Source: Cafeteria roenbergensis
Lineage: Eukaryota > Sar > Bigyra > Bicosoecida > Cafeteriaceae
NCBI GenBank assembly: GCA_008330645.1
Contig: VLTN01000031.1
Span: 62,001-126,000, forward strand
Direction: 5' to 3'
DNA length: 64,000 nt
The position numbers and the translations under genes were made by a program. Shown in pieces: positions 49,992-60,200 of this stretch; within the stretch, counting starts at the first letter, position 1; each line of letters starts with the position of its first letter. Below the pieces are notes generated by a model. The model saw only the letters and a program-made list of their open reading frames with translations, was not told where the DNA came from and did no database searches.

Positions 49992-52751
49992 ATGCCGAGC
50001 CGCAGCACGAGCCGGGCCCTCGCTGCCAGGGCGGGCGCGCCAGGCGCGTCGTTTCTGAGGGTGTGGGGGTGCCGGTCCGACCGCCAGCGCATCCTGTCGT
50101 TTCTGGGCCCCGACGGCGCCGTGCTGGCTCGGGTGAACCGCCGGCTGGGGGCCGACCTGGAGTCGAGTGGGTTCTGGCGCGAGCGGTTCTTGGACACCTT
50201 CTTCAGCCCCGCCGAGGCGGCTGTGGTGCGTGCGGAGCTGGAGGAGTGCGAGGCGGACGCGGTCGACGAGTGCGACCGTGCTGGGGGCCCGGCAGGTGCG
50301 GTGGCTGCGGCGGGGGCTGCGTCGGCGGGAGGCGCCGCGATGGCAGCGACCAGCCGGCGGGGCCAGGCGCTTGCGCGTTTGCGTCGCAGTCCCGGTGCGC
50401 GCGCTGCTCTAGGCCCGGGCGGTGCCATGCCGCCCGCTCTGCTGGTGGAGCTGAGCGCGTGGGAGGCTTGCGGGGAGGCGGCCGCAGGCGAGCCTCTGCC
50501 ACGGCGAGATGCGCTTGATCACTTTGACGATGCGCTGTGGTGGGTCGTCTGGCAATGTCGTGATGCAATCAGCCATACGTCAGACGCTTTCGACCACCTG
50601 GTGGAGGCAGCCCGAGCATTTGCTCCGGCCCTCCCAGCGGTGCTGAGGGAGCCAGCCTGGAAGCTGGGTCTGCAGGACGACGACATGGCGTTGCTCGCGG
50701 AGGTCGTGGAGGAGCTGGCGGGGTGTCCGGACGCTGCAAGCGCTCGTGGGGTGGTGGACCGACGCTCCAGAGCAATGCTGCATGTCGTTGCACAAGCTTT
50801 TCGAGCCACGCGGGCAGATTGCCCAGGCGCTTGGGGGATCGCCGCGGCTTGGTGCCGGGTGCTCGAGCCAGTGTGGCCAGCGGTCCAGGCGGTGCATGAG
50901 CGCCAAGGCTGGTGGGGCCATCTGAGGACGGTGCCCGACCTGGGAGGGCTTGAGGCGGCGCTTGCACGGTTCGTCGCTGCCGATGACGGCCCGCTGGAGC
51001 GGGCGACGGCGTGGCTTGCGGATGCGCCGTCTTGGACCCAGGAGGAGGGGCGATGCGGATTGCACGCAGCCGTGCAGATGGCGGCTGATGAGGCAGTGAT
51101 GGGTGTCGACGGGGTGATCAGGCCAACGCGGGCGTTGGACTCGAGCTACATTGGCGCCTCAAAGGCGCGGGAACGCGACGCCGCGCTCAAGGCGTGCTTC
51201 CGGGAGCTCAGCGGCGGGCACCGTGAGCGTCGCGGACCGGTGGGCGGGTATGGGACGGCGGGCATCGCACATGCGGCCGACCGGCCCAACCCGTACCGGT
51301 TGCTGGGCGCTGCTCTGGGCGCGGCAGTGCGGCGACGGCAGTCAGACCTCGAAGTAGCAGGTGAGGTCAGCCGCTCGCTGCCGGCGGCTCGGCGCCTTGT
51401 GTGGTCGAAGCGAGCGTGCGTCATCATGTTCGCGGCCATGGCGGTCTTGCTCGTGGCTCAGTGGAGTGTCCTCTGGAAGTGGCGAGATGCGTGTGCGCTG
51501 CGCGTGTCGGAGGCCTTTCCGGCCGGATCCGACCCAGCCATGGCGGCCGCGTGGCTATGCCCTCTGGATCTGGCCTCCGATGCAGAGGAGGAGGCGCTGG
51601 GCTTCAGCTGCGACCTGCTGCTGCCGACCACGCCCCCGTCGCTGGCCGGCAATGCATCGAGCTTCGCCGTCAACAGCACCGCTTTGAGCCGTGCCGTGTG
51701 TGGACCGGATGCTTCGATCAAGTCGCGGCCCGAGGTGGAGGCGGCATTCCGAAGCGACTACGGCTGGATGCTGTTGCTTGCGTTCATCGTGGCGTTGTTG
51801 CATGTCGTGGCCTTCACATCATGGGCGTGGGCGGCATTGTCGGCGCGGTGCACGGGGCGGCCGAGTCTGTGCCCGCTTCGGCTGCTGCTGTTGCTCCAAG
51901 ACTCGCCGCTGCCGCCCTTGGTGCCGCTGCCGGCCAGCTTGCGCCTCGTGGTGGGGCGATCGTGGCACGTGCTGCATGCGCTGACGTGGACCTTCGTGTC
52001 GCCGGCGCTCGCGGTGGGCCTGGCGCAGGGCCAGTACTACGACGACCACGGCGTGTGCTCGGCTCTGGCCGCGGTGGTGGCCGTTGTGAGCGCAGGCATG
52101 GCCGTGTACGTGATGCCGTGGGGGCGAGTGCCCGGGTGTCGGCGCGGCGTGGCGAAGCGGGATGGAGCGGTCAATGATGCAATCGCCGTTGGCGTGGTTG
52201 CATCGCTCATCGCCGAGTCGGCGTGCTTCGCGTGCTGGTCGGGGCAGTTGTTGGAGTGCTGGGGGTCGACGTGGCTGGGTGTGGCGCGTGCGCCTCGCGA
52301 CGCCACGCTCGTGCGTGAGGTGTCGTGCGAGTCCGGGTGGTGGGTTGGGCTGCAGTGCTGGTTGATCCTGTGGGGTCTGGTTCCGGCGCTGTGGGCGGGC
52401 ACTGGCTTCGTGCTGCGAGACCGAACCCAGGACGACCGTGGTGGAGTCGCTTTCTTTGTTCTTTTCTGGGTCATGCCGGCGATGCCTCCTCTGGGCACAG
52501 CAGCTGGGGTTGTGCTGCTCAGTCAGCCGACGGTCGGCTTTGATGGCGGCGTTGTCTTTGTGACAATTGTTGACGTCATCACCATTCTGCTGATTGCGGC
52601 GTTGGCGTTGCTTCAGCTTGACTCTTCGCGTGAACCATTCGCTGGCGAGGCCGTCCTCCGGCGCATCCAGCCTTCCCATGGCTTTCGAGGATTCGTCACC
52701 GCCCACGAAGCGCGTGCCGCCCTGCGTGCGGTTCAGCGCCGAACCTGCTGA
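49992..52751 (+). CDS. F-box-like multi-span membrane protein, copy B (intact)
   Basis: A single exon of 919 residues from ATG 49992, preceded by 390 bases conserved with copy A. The N-terminal segment RILSFLGPDGAVLARVNRRL, then FWRERFL (about residues 33-70), resembles an F-box, the Skp1-binding part of ubiquitin ligases. A helical region of about 400 residues follows, then about eight hydrophobic spans, starting VIMFAAMAVLLVAQWSVLW, YGWMLLLAFIVALLHVVAF, LTWTFVSPALAVGLA and ALAAVVAVVSAGMAVYVM, and ending VIDV-like TIVDVITILLIAALALLQL. The loop after span one has several Cys and an NAS glycosylation site. The soluble C-terminus ends FRGFVTAHEARAALRAV. The F-box call is tentative; the membrane topology is clear. 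A membrane-anchored F-box protein is a reasonable but untested role. Confidence 0.75.
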   Translation: MPSRSTSRALAARAGAPGASFLRVWGCRSDRQRILSFLGPDGAVLARVNRRLGADLESSGFWRERFLDTFFSPAEAAVVRAELEECEADAVDECDRAGGPAGAVAAAGAASAGGAAMAATSRRGQALARLRRSPGARAALGPGGAMPPALLVELSAWEACGEAAAGEPLPRRDALDHFDDALWWVVWQCRDAISHTSDAFDHLVEAARAFAPALPAVLREPAWKLGLQDDDMALLAEVVEELAGCPDAASARGVVDRRSRAMLHVVAQAFRATRADCPGAWGIAAAWCRVLEPVWPAVQAVHERQGWWGHLRTVPDLGGLEAALARFVAADDGPLERATAWLADAPSWTQEEGRCGLHAAVQMAADEAVMGVDGVIRPTRALDSSYIGASKARERDAALKACFRELSGGHRERRGPVGGYGTAGIAHAADRPNPYRLLGAALGAAVRRRQSDLEVAGEVSRSLPAARRLVWSKRACVIMFAAMAVLLVAQWSVLWKWRDACALRVSEAFPAGSDPAMAAAWLCPLDLASDAEEEALGFSCDLLLPTTPPSLAGNASSFAVNSTALSRAVCGPDASIKSRPEVEAAFRSDYGWMLLLAFIVALLHVVAFTSWAWAALSARCTGRPSLCPLRLLLLLQDSPLPPLVPLPASLRLVVGRSWHVLHALTWTFVSPALAVGLAQGQYYDDHGVCSALAAVVAVVSAGMAVYVMPWGRVPGCRRGVAKRDGAVNDAIAVGVVASLIAESACFACWSGQLLECWGSTWLGVARAPRDATLVREVSCESGWWVGLQCWLILWGLVPALWAGTGFVLRDRTQDDRGGVAFFVLFWVMPAMPPLGTAAGVVLLSQPTVGFDGGVVFVTIVDVITILLIAALALLQLDSSREPFAGEAVLRRIQPSHGFRGFVTAHEARAALRAVQRRTC

Positions 52752-53005
52752 CCCATCCAGCGGGACGTGCCCGCCTCGCCCGCACGCGTGGACTCGGCAG
52801 CTTCGCTCTCGCATCGGCATCAGCATCGTTTACGTGCCGCGTGCAGCTTCGACCCAACCGCGGCTCACCCGCCCCGCCGTGCGCAGGCCACTGCGCGCGT
52901 GTGTGCGGGCTATCGCTCGCTGCGCCTGGGCCCCGAGCCGCTGGCAAGGCCACCTGCGCGACCCTGCAACGACCGACACACACACACGCACCACTCCGCC
53001 GCGCA

Positions 53006-54112
53006 TCAGCGCCGCTCGCCGCCCCGGGACGCGGACCTCGCCGGCGCTCGCCGCGCGCTGGAGTCGCGGCGCCGGGCCCGCTGACCAGCGCCGCTGCTGC
53101 CGCGCGCCGGGCCGCGCGCGCCCTCGGCTGCGCCCGCTCCTCGCCTCGGGCCACCGTCGCTCCGCCGCTGCGCGACCGATCGGACCGCGTCCTCGGCCAG
53201 CGCACGGGTGTCCGACACGAACGCGTCGCCGCCCCCCGGCCCCATAACACGCCTTGCCGCCCCACGCAGGGCCTCCCACGCTCGCAAGCCGGCAGCCCGC
53301 GCTCCGCCGCGCGCGCCGAGCCCCGGCCCCGCAGCGCCCCCGACGGCAGCCGCCCGACCACCAGGCCCACGCCCCGTTCCATCGCCTGCCGGGCGCCCTG
53401 CAGCGCCTCCTCCGCAGCCCCGCCCGGCCCCGCCGCCGAGGCCGCCTCCGTCGCGCCGCCCGCCAGCGGCTCGCCCTCTGCCGGCGAGCGACGCCCCGCT
53501 GCCAGCGCGGCCTCGGCTGCCGCCGCGTGAGCCGACACCGCCTTCCCAAGCGCCGCCGGGGACGCCAGCGGGACCGTGGCTCGCACGCGCCTCGTCAGCC
53601 GCATGGCCTCGCCGGCGTCCCTCGCCGACAGCGCAGCGACCCGGTCCACGGACGACGCGTCGCCGCGGAGCCGCGCGCCCTCCAGGGCGGCAACCACCGA
53701 CACAGCCGTTGGCTCCGTCACGGCGAACACGCCCGGCCACCCACGACACACGCCCTCGCCGCGCCCCTCCACCGGCGCCGAGCCGCCCGTCGACCCGTGC
53801 CGCGACGCCCCAGCGCCCAGCAGCCGCGCCAGCATCTTGGCCCCGTGCCCCGCCTCTGCCCGCTCCGCCCGCACAAGCTCCGCGCACGTCAAGGGCCCCA
53901 CGCACACGCGGCGGGACAGCTCGGCTGCCCTCCGGCCCAGGCCCTCGCCACCGGACGCCGAACGGGCGCAGCGTGCGAGTCAGGCCCACCGCCAGCCCGG
54001 CGCCCGCGTCCCCGCGGCAGAGCTGCCATCTGCCGCAGGAGCCACCGAGGGAGCGCGAGCCCTCGGGGCCCGGGCGCGCCACGGCCGCGGCCGCTCGGCG
54101 AAGCTGCGGCAC
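53006..54112 (-). pseudogene. Ala-rich helical protein gene, copy B (truncated and shifted)
   Basis: Homologous to 47733-49521. The 5' portion is removed by a deletion of about 400 bases, and near 53283 two extra bases relative to copy A break the frame just before AWEALRGAARRV. The central part (VVAALEGARLRGDASSVDRV and following) is intact in a second frame, and the terminal stop at 53006 is shared with A. The two copies carry different lesions, so neither encodes the whole inferred protein. Confidence 0.5.
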
Positions 54113-54216
54113 GCGCGCGCGCTGGTGAGCTGCTTGGCCGTCGCTCTGGGCGTGAGCAATTTGAATTCATTCGATTTGCTTGCGTGCCGCAAGGCGCAAC
54201 GCAGCATTCGCCCAGA

Positions 54217-57200
54217 TCAATCCCGCCACAGCGCTGCGAGGCCGCTCGGCAACCGGGCCCCACCGCGGCTTTGCGGCGATTCGCTCCCAGGCGCAGCGTC
54301 CTGGCCGCTCGCCCCTCCCTCGCCGCGAGCAGCAGCTGAAGAAGCAGCAGCTGAAGCAACTGCAGCAGCATCCTCGCCTTCCGCTTCTCCGTCCCTGCTT
54401 GCAGCACTTGACCCGCCTAGAGACGCCAAGGCGCCGCTTGACATGTTGCCAGCTCGCCCCCCCAGTGACAGGGCCTCTGACAGGGCCCCTAGCAGCCCCC
54501 CCGACTCCATGCCTGCGCCTCCGCTGCCAGGGTACGCTCCATTCTTGAGCTGGTCACTGGCCTCCGAAGTCAGCCCGAGCCCGAAACCGTCTCCGTGAGC
54601 AATGTGCACGGGGCTGTCAGCTGCCAGCAGCCCTCCCGACCCAGCGCTGTCCAGCGGCAAGAGGGACGGCCCGCTCTCTGCTGCAAGCGGGCCTCCCGCC
54701 CCGGCTCTGCGGGAGCAGTCTCCGGCACTAGCTCCGCCGCCGCCCCGGCTACCGTCTGCGCCTCCCGCCCCCCCCACCGGCCCCAGCAAGTCCCCGAGGC
54801 CAAGGAAGCCCGCGCCCAGCTCCTCCACCGACGAGGCCCGCCCATGCGAGGCGAACCCGCCCAGCGCGGAGGAGGAGCCTTGCAGAAGGCTTCCGTTGGA
54901 TGAGCCGGCGACGGCCGTACGACCCCCTCGTGATGGCAAGCCGGCGATCCCAAAGTGGCCTCCCTCGCTGGAGTGTCCGGCATCGTTGACCAGGTGGCCA
55001 GCGCCCAGCACAGTCGCTGTCGCAGCGCCCGTCCGTTGCCCAGCCGCAGCCGCAGCTGCGGAAGCCATCCCCACGATGGAGGCCATGGGGGAGTCGTGCC
55101 CGGCCGCGCCACCCTCTGGCTCGTAAGGAGCCGTCGCTGACGGCAGGCGCAGACCGTAGCCGGCTCTGCCGCTGCTCGCCCGCGAGCAGCTTCTGTCGCT
55201 CGCGTCGCTCGGAGCCCTCCCAGAGCTCTGCCGGGTGCCGAGGCCGAACGCAGCGGATGCGAGGCCGACTCCAACGTCCAGCGCCAGCGGGGACCTCGCG
55301 TCGCTCAGCGATGGGGAGGCCACTGGCGACGGCGACGATGCCGCGGCACCAGCAGCTCCGCTACGGTCGCCAGCGCCAGCGCCGGCTCCAGCGGCCGTCC
55401 CAGCGCCTGCTGTGATCCTTGTGGCGGCAGCTGAGCCGGCAGTGACGGCTGTGGCTTCACGCGCGGCAAGGCCAGCTGACGTGGTCGGCACGACTGAGGA
55501 ACTGTCCTGAGCGACGCGCGTGCCCGTGCTTGAAGGATCGCTCAGGAGGCGGAACGGAAGTGGGGGCGGCAGAGCCACCCCCCATCCCGCATCGGAAGGA
55601 TCGGCGTGTTCACCGTCCCCGCTTGGGCCGGCCAGCCAGACATCTCCCCAGGTGTGACCGTCGCCGGCATCTGTGTGGCCGTTGTGGAACGGACCGTCCG
55701 CGTCGTGGGCGAAACCGCTGGGGTCCATCAGTCCGTGGTCAGCGCAGACACCACGCGACCCGGTGCTGGCGTCTGACCTCGAGGCAACGGACTCGCCGTC
55801 GTCGCTCGCACCTCCGCTAGCGAGCCTGTGCCCGCCAGCAGCAGCACCGGTGCCGTTGCCGTTGCGGCTGGGAGCGGGCGTGCCGTCGCCCCCGCCGTCC
55901 GCCAGCCCACCGAACGGACCCACAGACGACGTCTCGCGAGTTGCGGCGTCCGCCGCAGCCGTGTCCCATGCTCCTGAGGGAGCGACGCCTTCAGCCGCTG
56001 AGTTTGCCTCGCCAGAGATGGGCGGCTGACCGAGCGGTGAAGGAGGCGGCCGCTGCCTGCCCCTGCCGGGCGAAGACGGCTCTGCCAGCGCCAGCCCCTG
56101 CCGCCCCGAAGCGAAACCGCGGCTCTGCGGGGGAGCGGTGCGTGCTGAGACGGACGCCCCTCCGCCGCCGCCGCTCGGGCTCAGCCCGCCAGCGCCACCG
56201 GCAGTCGTTGCGCCGAGGCCTCCCCGGCGGCTGCTGCTGGAGGAGTCAGCCCCGGGCGACCCGGACCTGGCCGAGGATGCCGACGACGAAACCGCCGTCC
56301 TGCTTCCCCCCCTGCGGCCGCCCTGCTTGGCCGCCACCGCCTCCGCGAGGATGCTCCTCACACGGGCGAGGGGGACCACGCCGGCGGTGCCCAGCGCTTG
56401 GGGCAGAGCTTGCCCTGCCTGCATCATCGACAGCGCCGCAGCGCACTGCCGGTCAAGGGGGCACCCACTTCGCAGCTCTGCAAGAATGGCCGCCTCCTGG
56501 CCAGTTCGAAGCAGAGCCTCAACGCGACGCTGGCGGTGGAGCTGCTCGCGAGCGCGCCGCTTCATGTCAGCAACCGAGCCCGCCACCGTGGTCGTGCTCG
56601 AGCCGCCGACGGAGGCAGAGCCGCCCCCGCCTCCGACGCTGCTGCTGCCGCCACCGCCACCAGCGCCTGCACCGGCGGTCGGAGAGATGGCGCCGGCGGC
56701 GGCGCTTGTGCCAGCCGTCCGGTGCCGTGCATGCTTGCTGCTGGCGCTGCCGCTGGCGCCGCCGCGACCGGCCCCGGAACCATTGGCTCCGATCGAGGCG
56801 AAGCCGCGGCCGTTTCCGGCGTCGCCCGAGGGGGACAGCCCCCCCTGTGACCCAGACTTGCCGCCCTTGGACGCCGTCCGAGCTGACGAGGCCTTGGCCG
56901 GAGCGTTGGGAAGCGGGTTCTGTGGCTCTGCCACCAAGAGCCGACGGCCCGACCCCATCCGCCGCACAGCTGGCGCAGAGAAGTGCGCTCCCAGCGACGC
57001 GGCCGCCGCAGACCCTGCCAGCGACGAGGCCGAGGTGCCGGTCTTCCCGGCCGCCGTCTGGGGCGCGGCGGCGGCGGCGACGGTCGCTGCCGGTCGCTGG
57101 TGACGTGGGTCGCTGGGGCCCAACGCGGAGGGGTCTGGAAGGGCGCCCGCTGCGTCGGCCACTCCAGAGACGCCCTCCACGGGAGCAACCGGGCCCTGCG

Positions 57201-60200
57201 AAGCGGCAGGTGCGGCCGCCGCAGCCTGGGGCGGCTTGGTCGAGGCCACGGTCTGCGATGCAGCGGCGCCGCCGGAAGGGGCGGTTGGCGCTGGCGTTGC
57301 CGCCGCAGCCGAACCGCCGCCACCCGCTGCATCGCCAGTCGCCCCAGTGGCAGCGGCAGCAGCGGTAGGGTCAGCGCTTGCCACGGCGCCAGTGCTGCCG
57401 CTGCCATCAGCCGCCTTCTTATGCTTCCCCGCTGTGACCCACCCAACGTCGCTGTTGAGGTCAATGCCCTGCGCCGACGCGTCGCTCTGCTCCCGCTGGC
57501 GGGCGCGGATCCGCTCGCGTTCCCGTTTGCTCTGCTTCTTGCGGCGAGCGCGGGCCAGCGCTGCTCCGGACAGCTTGCCTCCGCTCGCACCGCCCCCGCC
57601 GCCTGCGGTGGTGGTGGTGGTGGACGTGCTCGTGGTCGAGTCGGCAGTCTCGCTGCGGTCGCGCCTGTCCGAGGCCGCATCTGCGGTGGTTGCAGTTGCA
57701 CCAGAAGTCCGCGAGGAGTCAGACCGCAAGCGGGTTCGCGAAGGGCCATCGGTGCCGGAGCCCGAGCCTGAGCCGGATGCGCCGTCGCTGCCACCCCGCA
57801 CCCCGTCGACCACCGACCCGGCAGAGCTGGCAGAGCCGCCCCGTCGTCTGGGAGCCAGGCCGGTGCCGTCGTGCCCGTGAAGGCCACTGCTGAGGCCGCG
57901 GCGGCGCGAGCGCGCCCCGGCTGCGCCGGCCACAACCGCAGCCACTGCCGCCACGTGTGACCCAGAGCCCGCAATGCCCCCACGCCCGTGGGCAGCAGCC
58001 CCACCCACTTCGCCCGACGCCCGCTTCCAAGCAAGCTGCCACATCAGCGCCACGGCGCCGCCGATGCACCCGAGCGCCAGCACCTGCCACACCCACGATG
58101 TCGGCGGTGGCAGCGCCGATACCAGCTCCGGGGGCGCGTCAGCCGACATGACAACCACCGGCTCCGGCACCAGCGGCCCGCCGCCAGCCGCGCGGGACAC
58201 GGCCTCCCCGGCGACGTTCTCCCTTGCCACAGCCTGGCGCTTGCGGTGCGGCTCTGCATCTGGCTCTGCATCTGGCTCTGCACGGGTGCTGCCGCTGGTG
58301 TCTCGACTGCCGCCGCTCGGTGACTCGGAGCCGCGGCTGCGGTCTGGGGTCCGTCCGTCGACGCTCGACCCACCCAGGCTCAACGAGGGCTCTGAGGCGA
58401 GAGCAACCTTCGCCGCCACGGTCGAAGCGGCGCCCTGATCGCCACTCTGAGGTTCTGCGACCGCTCCAGACCGCTGCATCGGCGAGGCCGAGCCGGACAG
58501 CCGGACAGAGGCCGCGCCGGCCACGCTGTCGGCCGCATCGCTCCCCTCCGCGGCCACAGAAGGCGCTACCTGCGACGGCGATGTCTTGCTTCCGGTGGCC
58601 GGCGACGTCCCGGCGGCTGCGAGCGCCCCATCGGCCGGGGCACGCGCCGAACCTGCGCGCCGCGGCGCCAGCCTGCGAAGGCGCCTCGCCTCTGCCGCAG
58701 GCCCCAGCGGCCCGGGCGCGGTCTTGGAGCCGGCTTCGTCGACCGCTGCCTCCGCGCTGAGCCCGGCACGGCCGCGCCGCTGCGGCTTCCGCTGGCGGTG
58801 CGGCGGAGCGCGTGAGCCCGAGAGGGCACCGTCTGCGCCCGCGCCCTCGCTGCCTGCGTCGCCGTCACCAGCGGCTGTGGCTGGGCCGCCGCCACGCCCC
58901 GCATCAGCCGCCGCTGCCTCGCCGTCCCCCGCTGCCGCCTCCACTTCCGCCTCTGCCTCTGCCTCCGGCTCCGCCTCCGCCTCCATCTCCGTCTCGCTGT
59001 CGCCGCTGCCGTCGTCAAAATCGTCATCGTAGTTGTCGCCACGGTCGTCAGCGCCGGCACCGTTGTCAGCGTCGCCACCGAGGTGCGCGCCGCCGTCCCC
59101 GCGCGCATTGGCCATCGCCTCGGCCTCCAGGCGCGCGAGCAGGCCGCCCACGGGGACCCAGTCGTCATCGCTCCCCTGCGCCTCCATCGACTCCATCGTG
59201 CTCCTGGCCAGCGCCAGCGCCTCCTGGCGCCCCAGCCGCATCTGTTCCAACCTCTCCAGCTCCGCGGCCAGGGCGTCAACGTTTGCGAAGGATGCCAGCG
59301 GGGCGAATTGCGCCTGCGCGCCCTCCCCGCACTCGCCCGAGGAGCCGTCGAGCGGCGCGCTCCCGCTGAAGAGTGTGGCGACGAGTCCCACGGAAGATAC
59401 GCCGGGCGCTGCTGCCCCGCCCTGCAGCGGCCCAGAGAGCGGGCCTCCTCGCTCCGCGCCGTCGTCCACGGCAGGGAGAACGAAGCCCACGCCGCCGATC
59501 ACCACCGACTCCGGCTCCGCACCCCGCAGCTGCTCTTGCGAGCGGGGCTGCTTCCCGGGGGCGGCGGGCGTAGCGGCCACACGGCCGCCTTCCAGCGGCG
59601 ACCCTGGCGCCTGGCCGCCGGACGCCGGCGCGGCCTTCTTGCCCGCGGGCGCGCTATGCCCCAGCTCGCTGTCACGGTCTGCCTGGGCCAGAACCGCGGC
59701 GGCGAGCACCCTAGCTGCTGCCTCGTCTGCCGCCTTGTTGTGCCTGCCACCGCTCGCCGCAGCCGCGGCGGCGAGCTCTGCCGCCCTGAGAACAACGCCC
59801 GGCGCGGCTGCGGCCGCCAGTGACCCGCCACCCCCCACGCCGCCGCCGTCCCCAACGCCGCCCTCACGCTCGCCCGCGCCCTCGCCCTCCGCGTCGACCC
59901 CGGCCCAGCCCCTCAGGTCGGGGTTTGTCACCGCCTTGGCGTTGAGGCGTCGCCTCATGCCGTCCTGCATGACCGCTGCCTGGAACTTCGCCTGCGTGGC
60001 GGCGTGCAGGTGGGGCTGCTGCCAGTCGTAGTAGCTTGCCAGCGGCAGCACCGACAGCGGCGGGCGCAGCGGACCCCCCATGAGAGCCAGGTTCGTCTCC
60101 GCCTCCTCAATCTGCGCGGCCGTCGGCGCCGCCCGGTGCGCCCGGTCGGCGTGCCTTCCGCCCTCCGCCGCCCCGCTTGCGGGGGTCTCGTCGGCCCAGC

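Larger units (their letters stand above)
49600..54130 (+). repeat. tandem duplication, copy B (uninterrupted)
   Basis: Same-orientation copy of the block at 35961-49245. It lacks about 400 bases of the minus-strand gene (equivalent to A 48678-49078, junction near 53957) and ends abruptly near 54130, about 90 bases before the stop of the next minus-strand gene. Confidence 0.88.
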
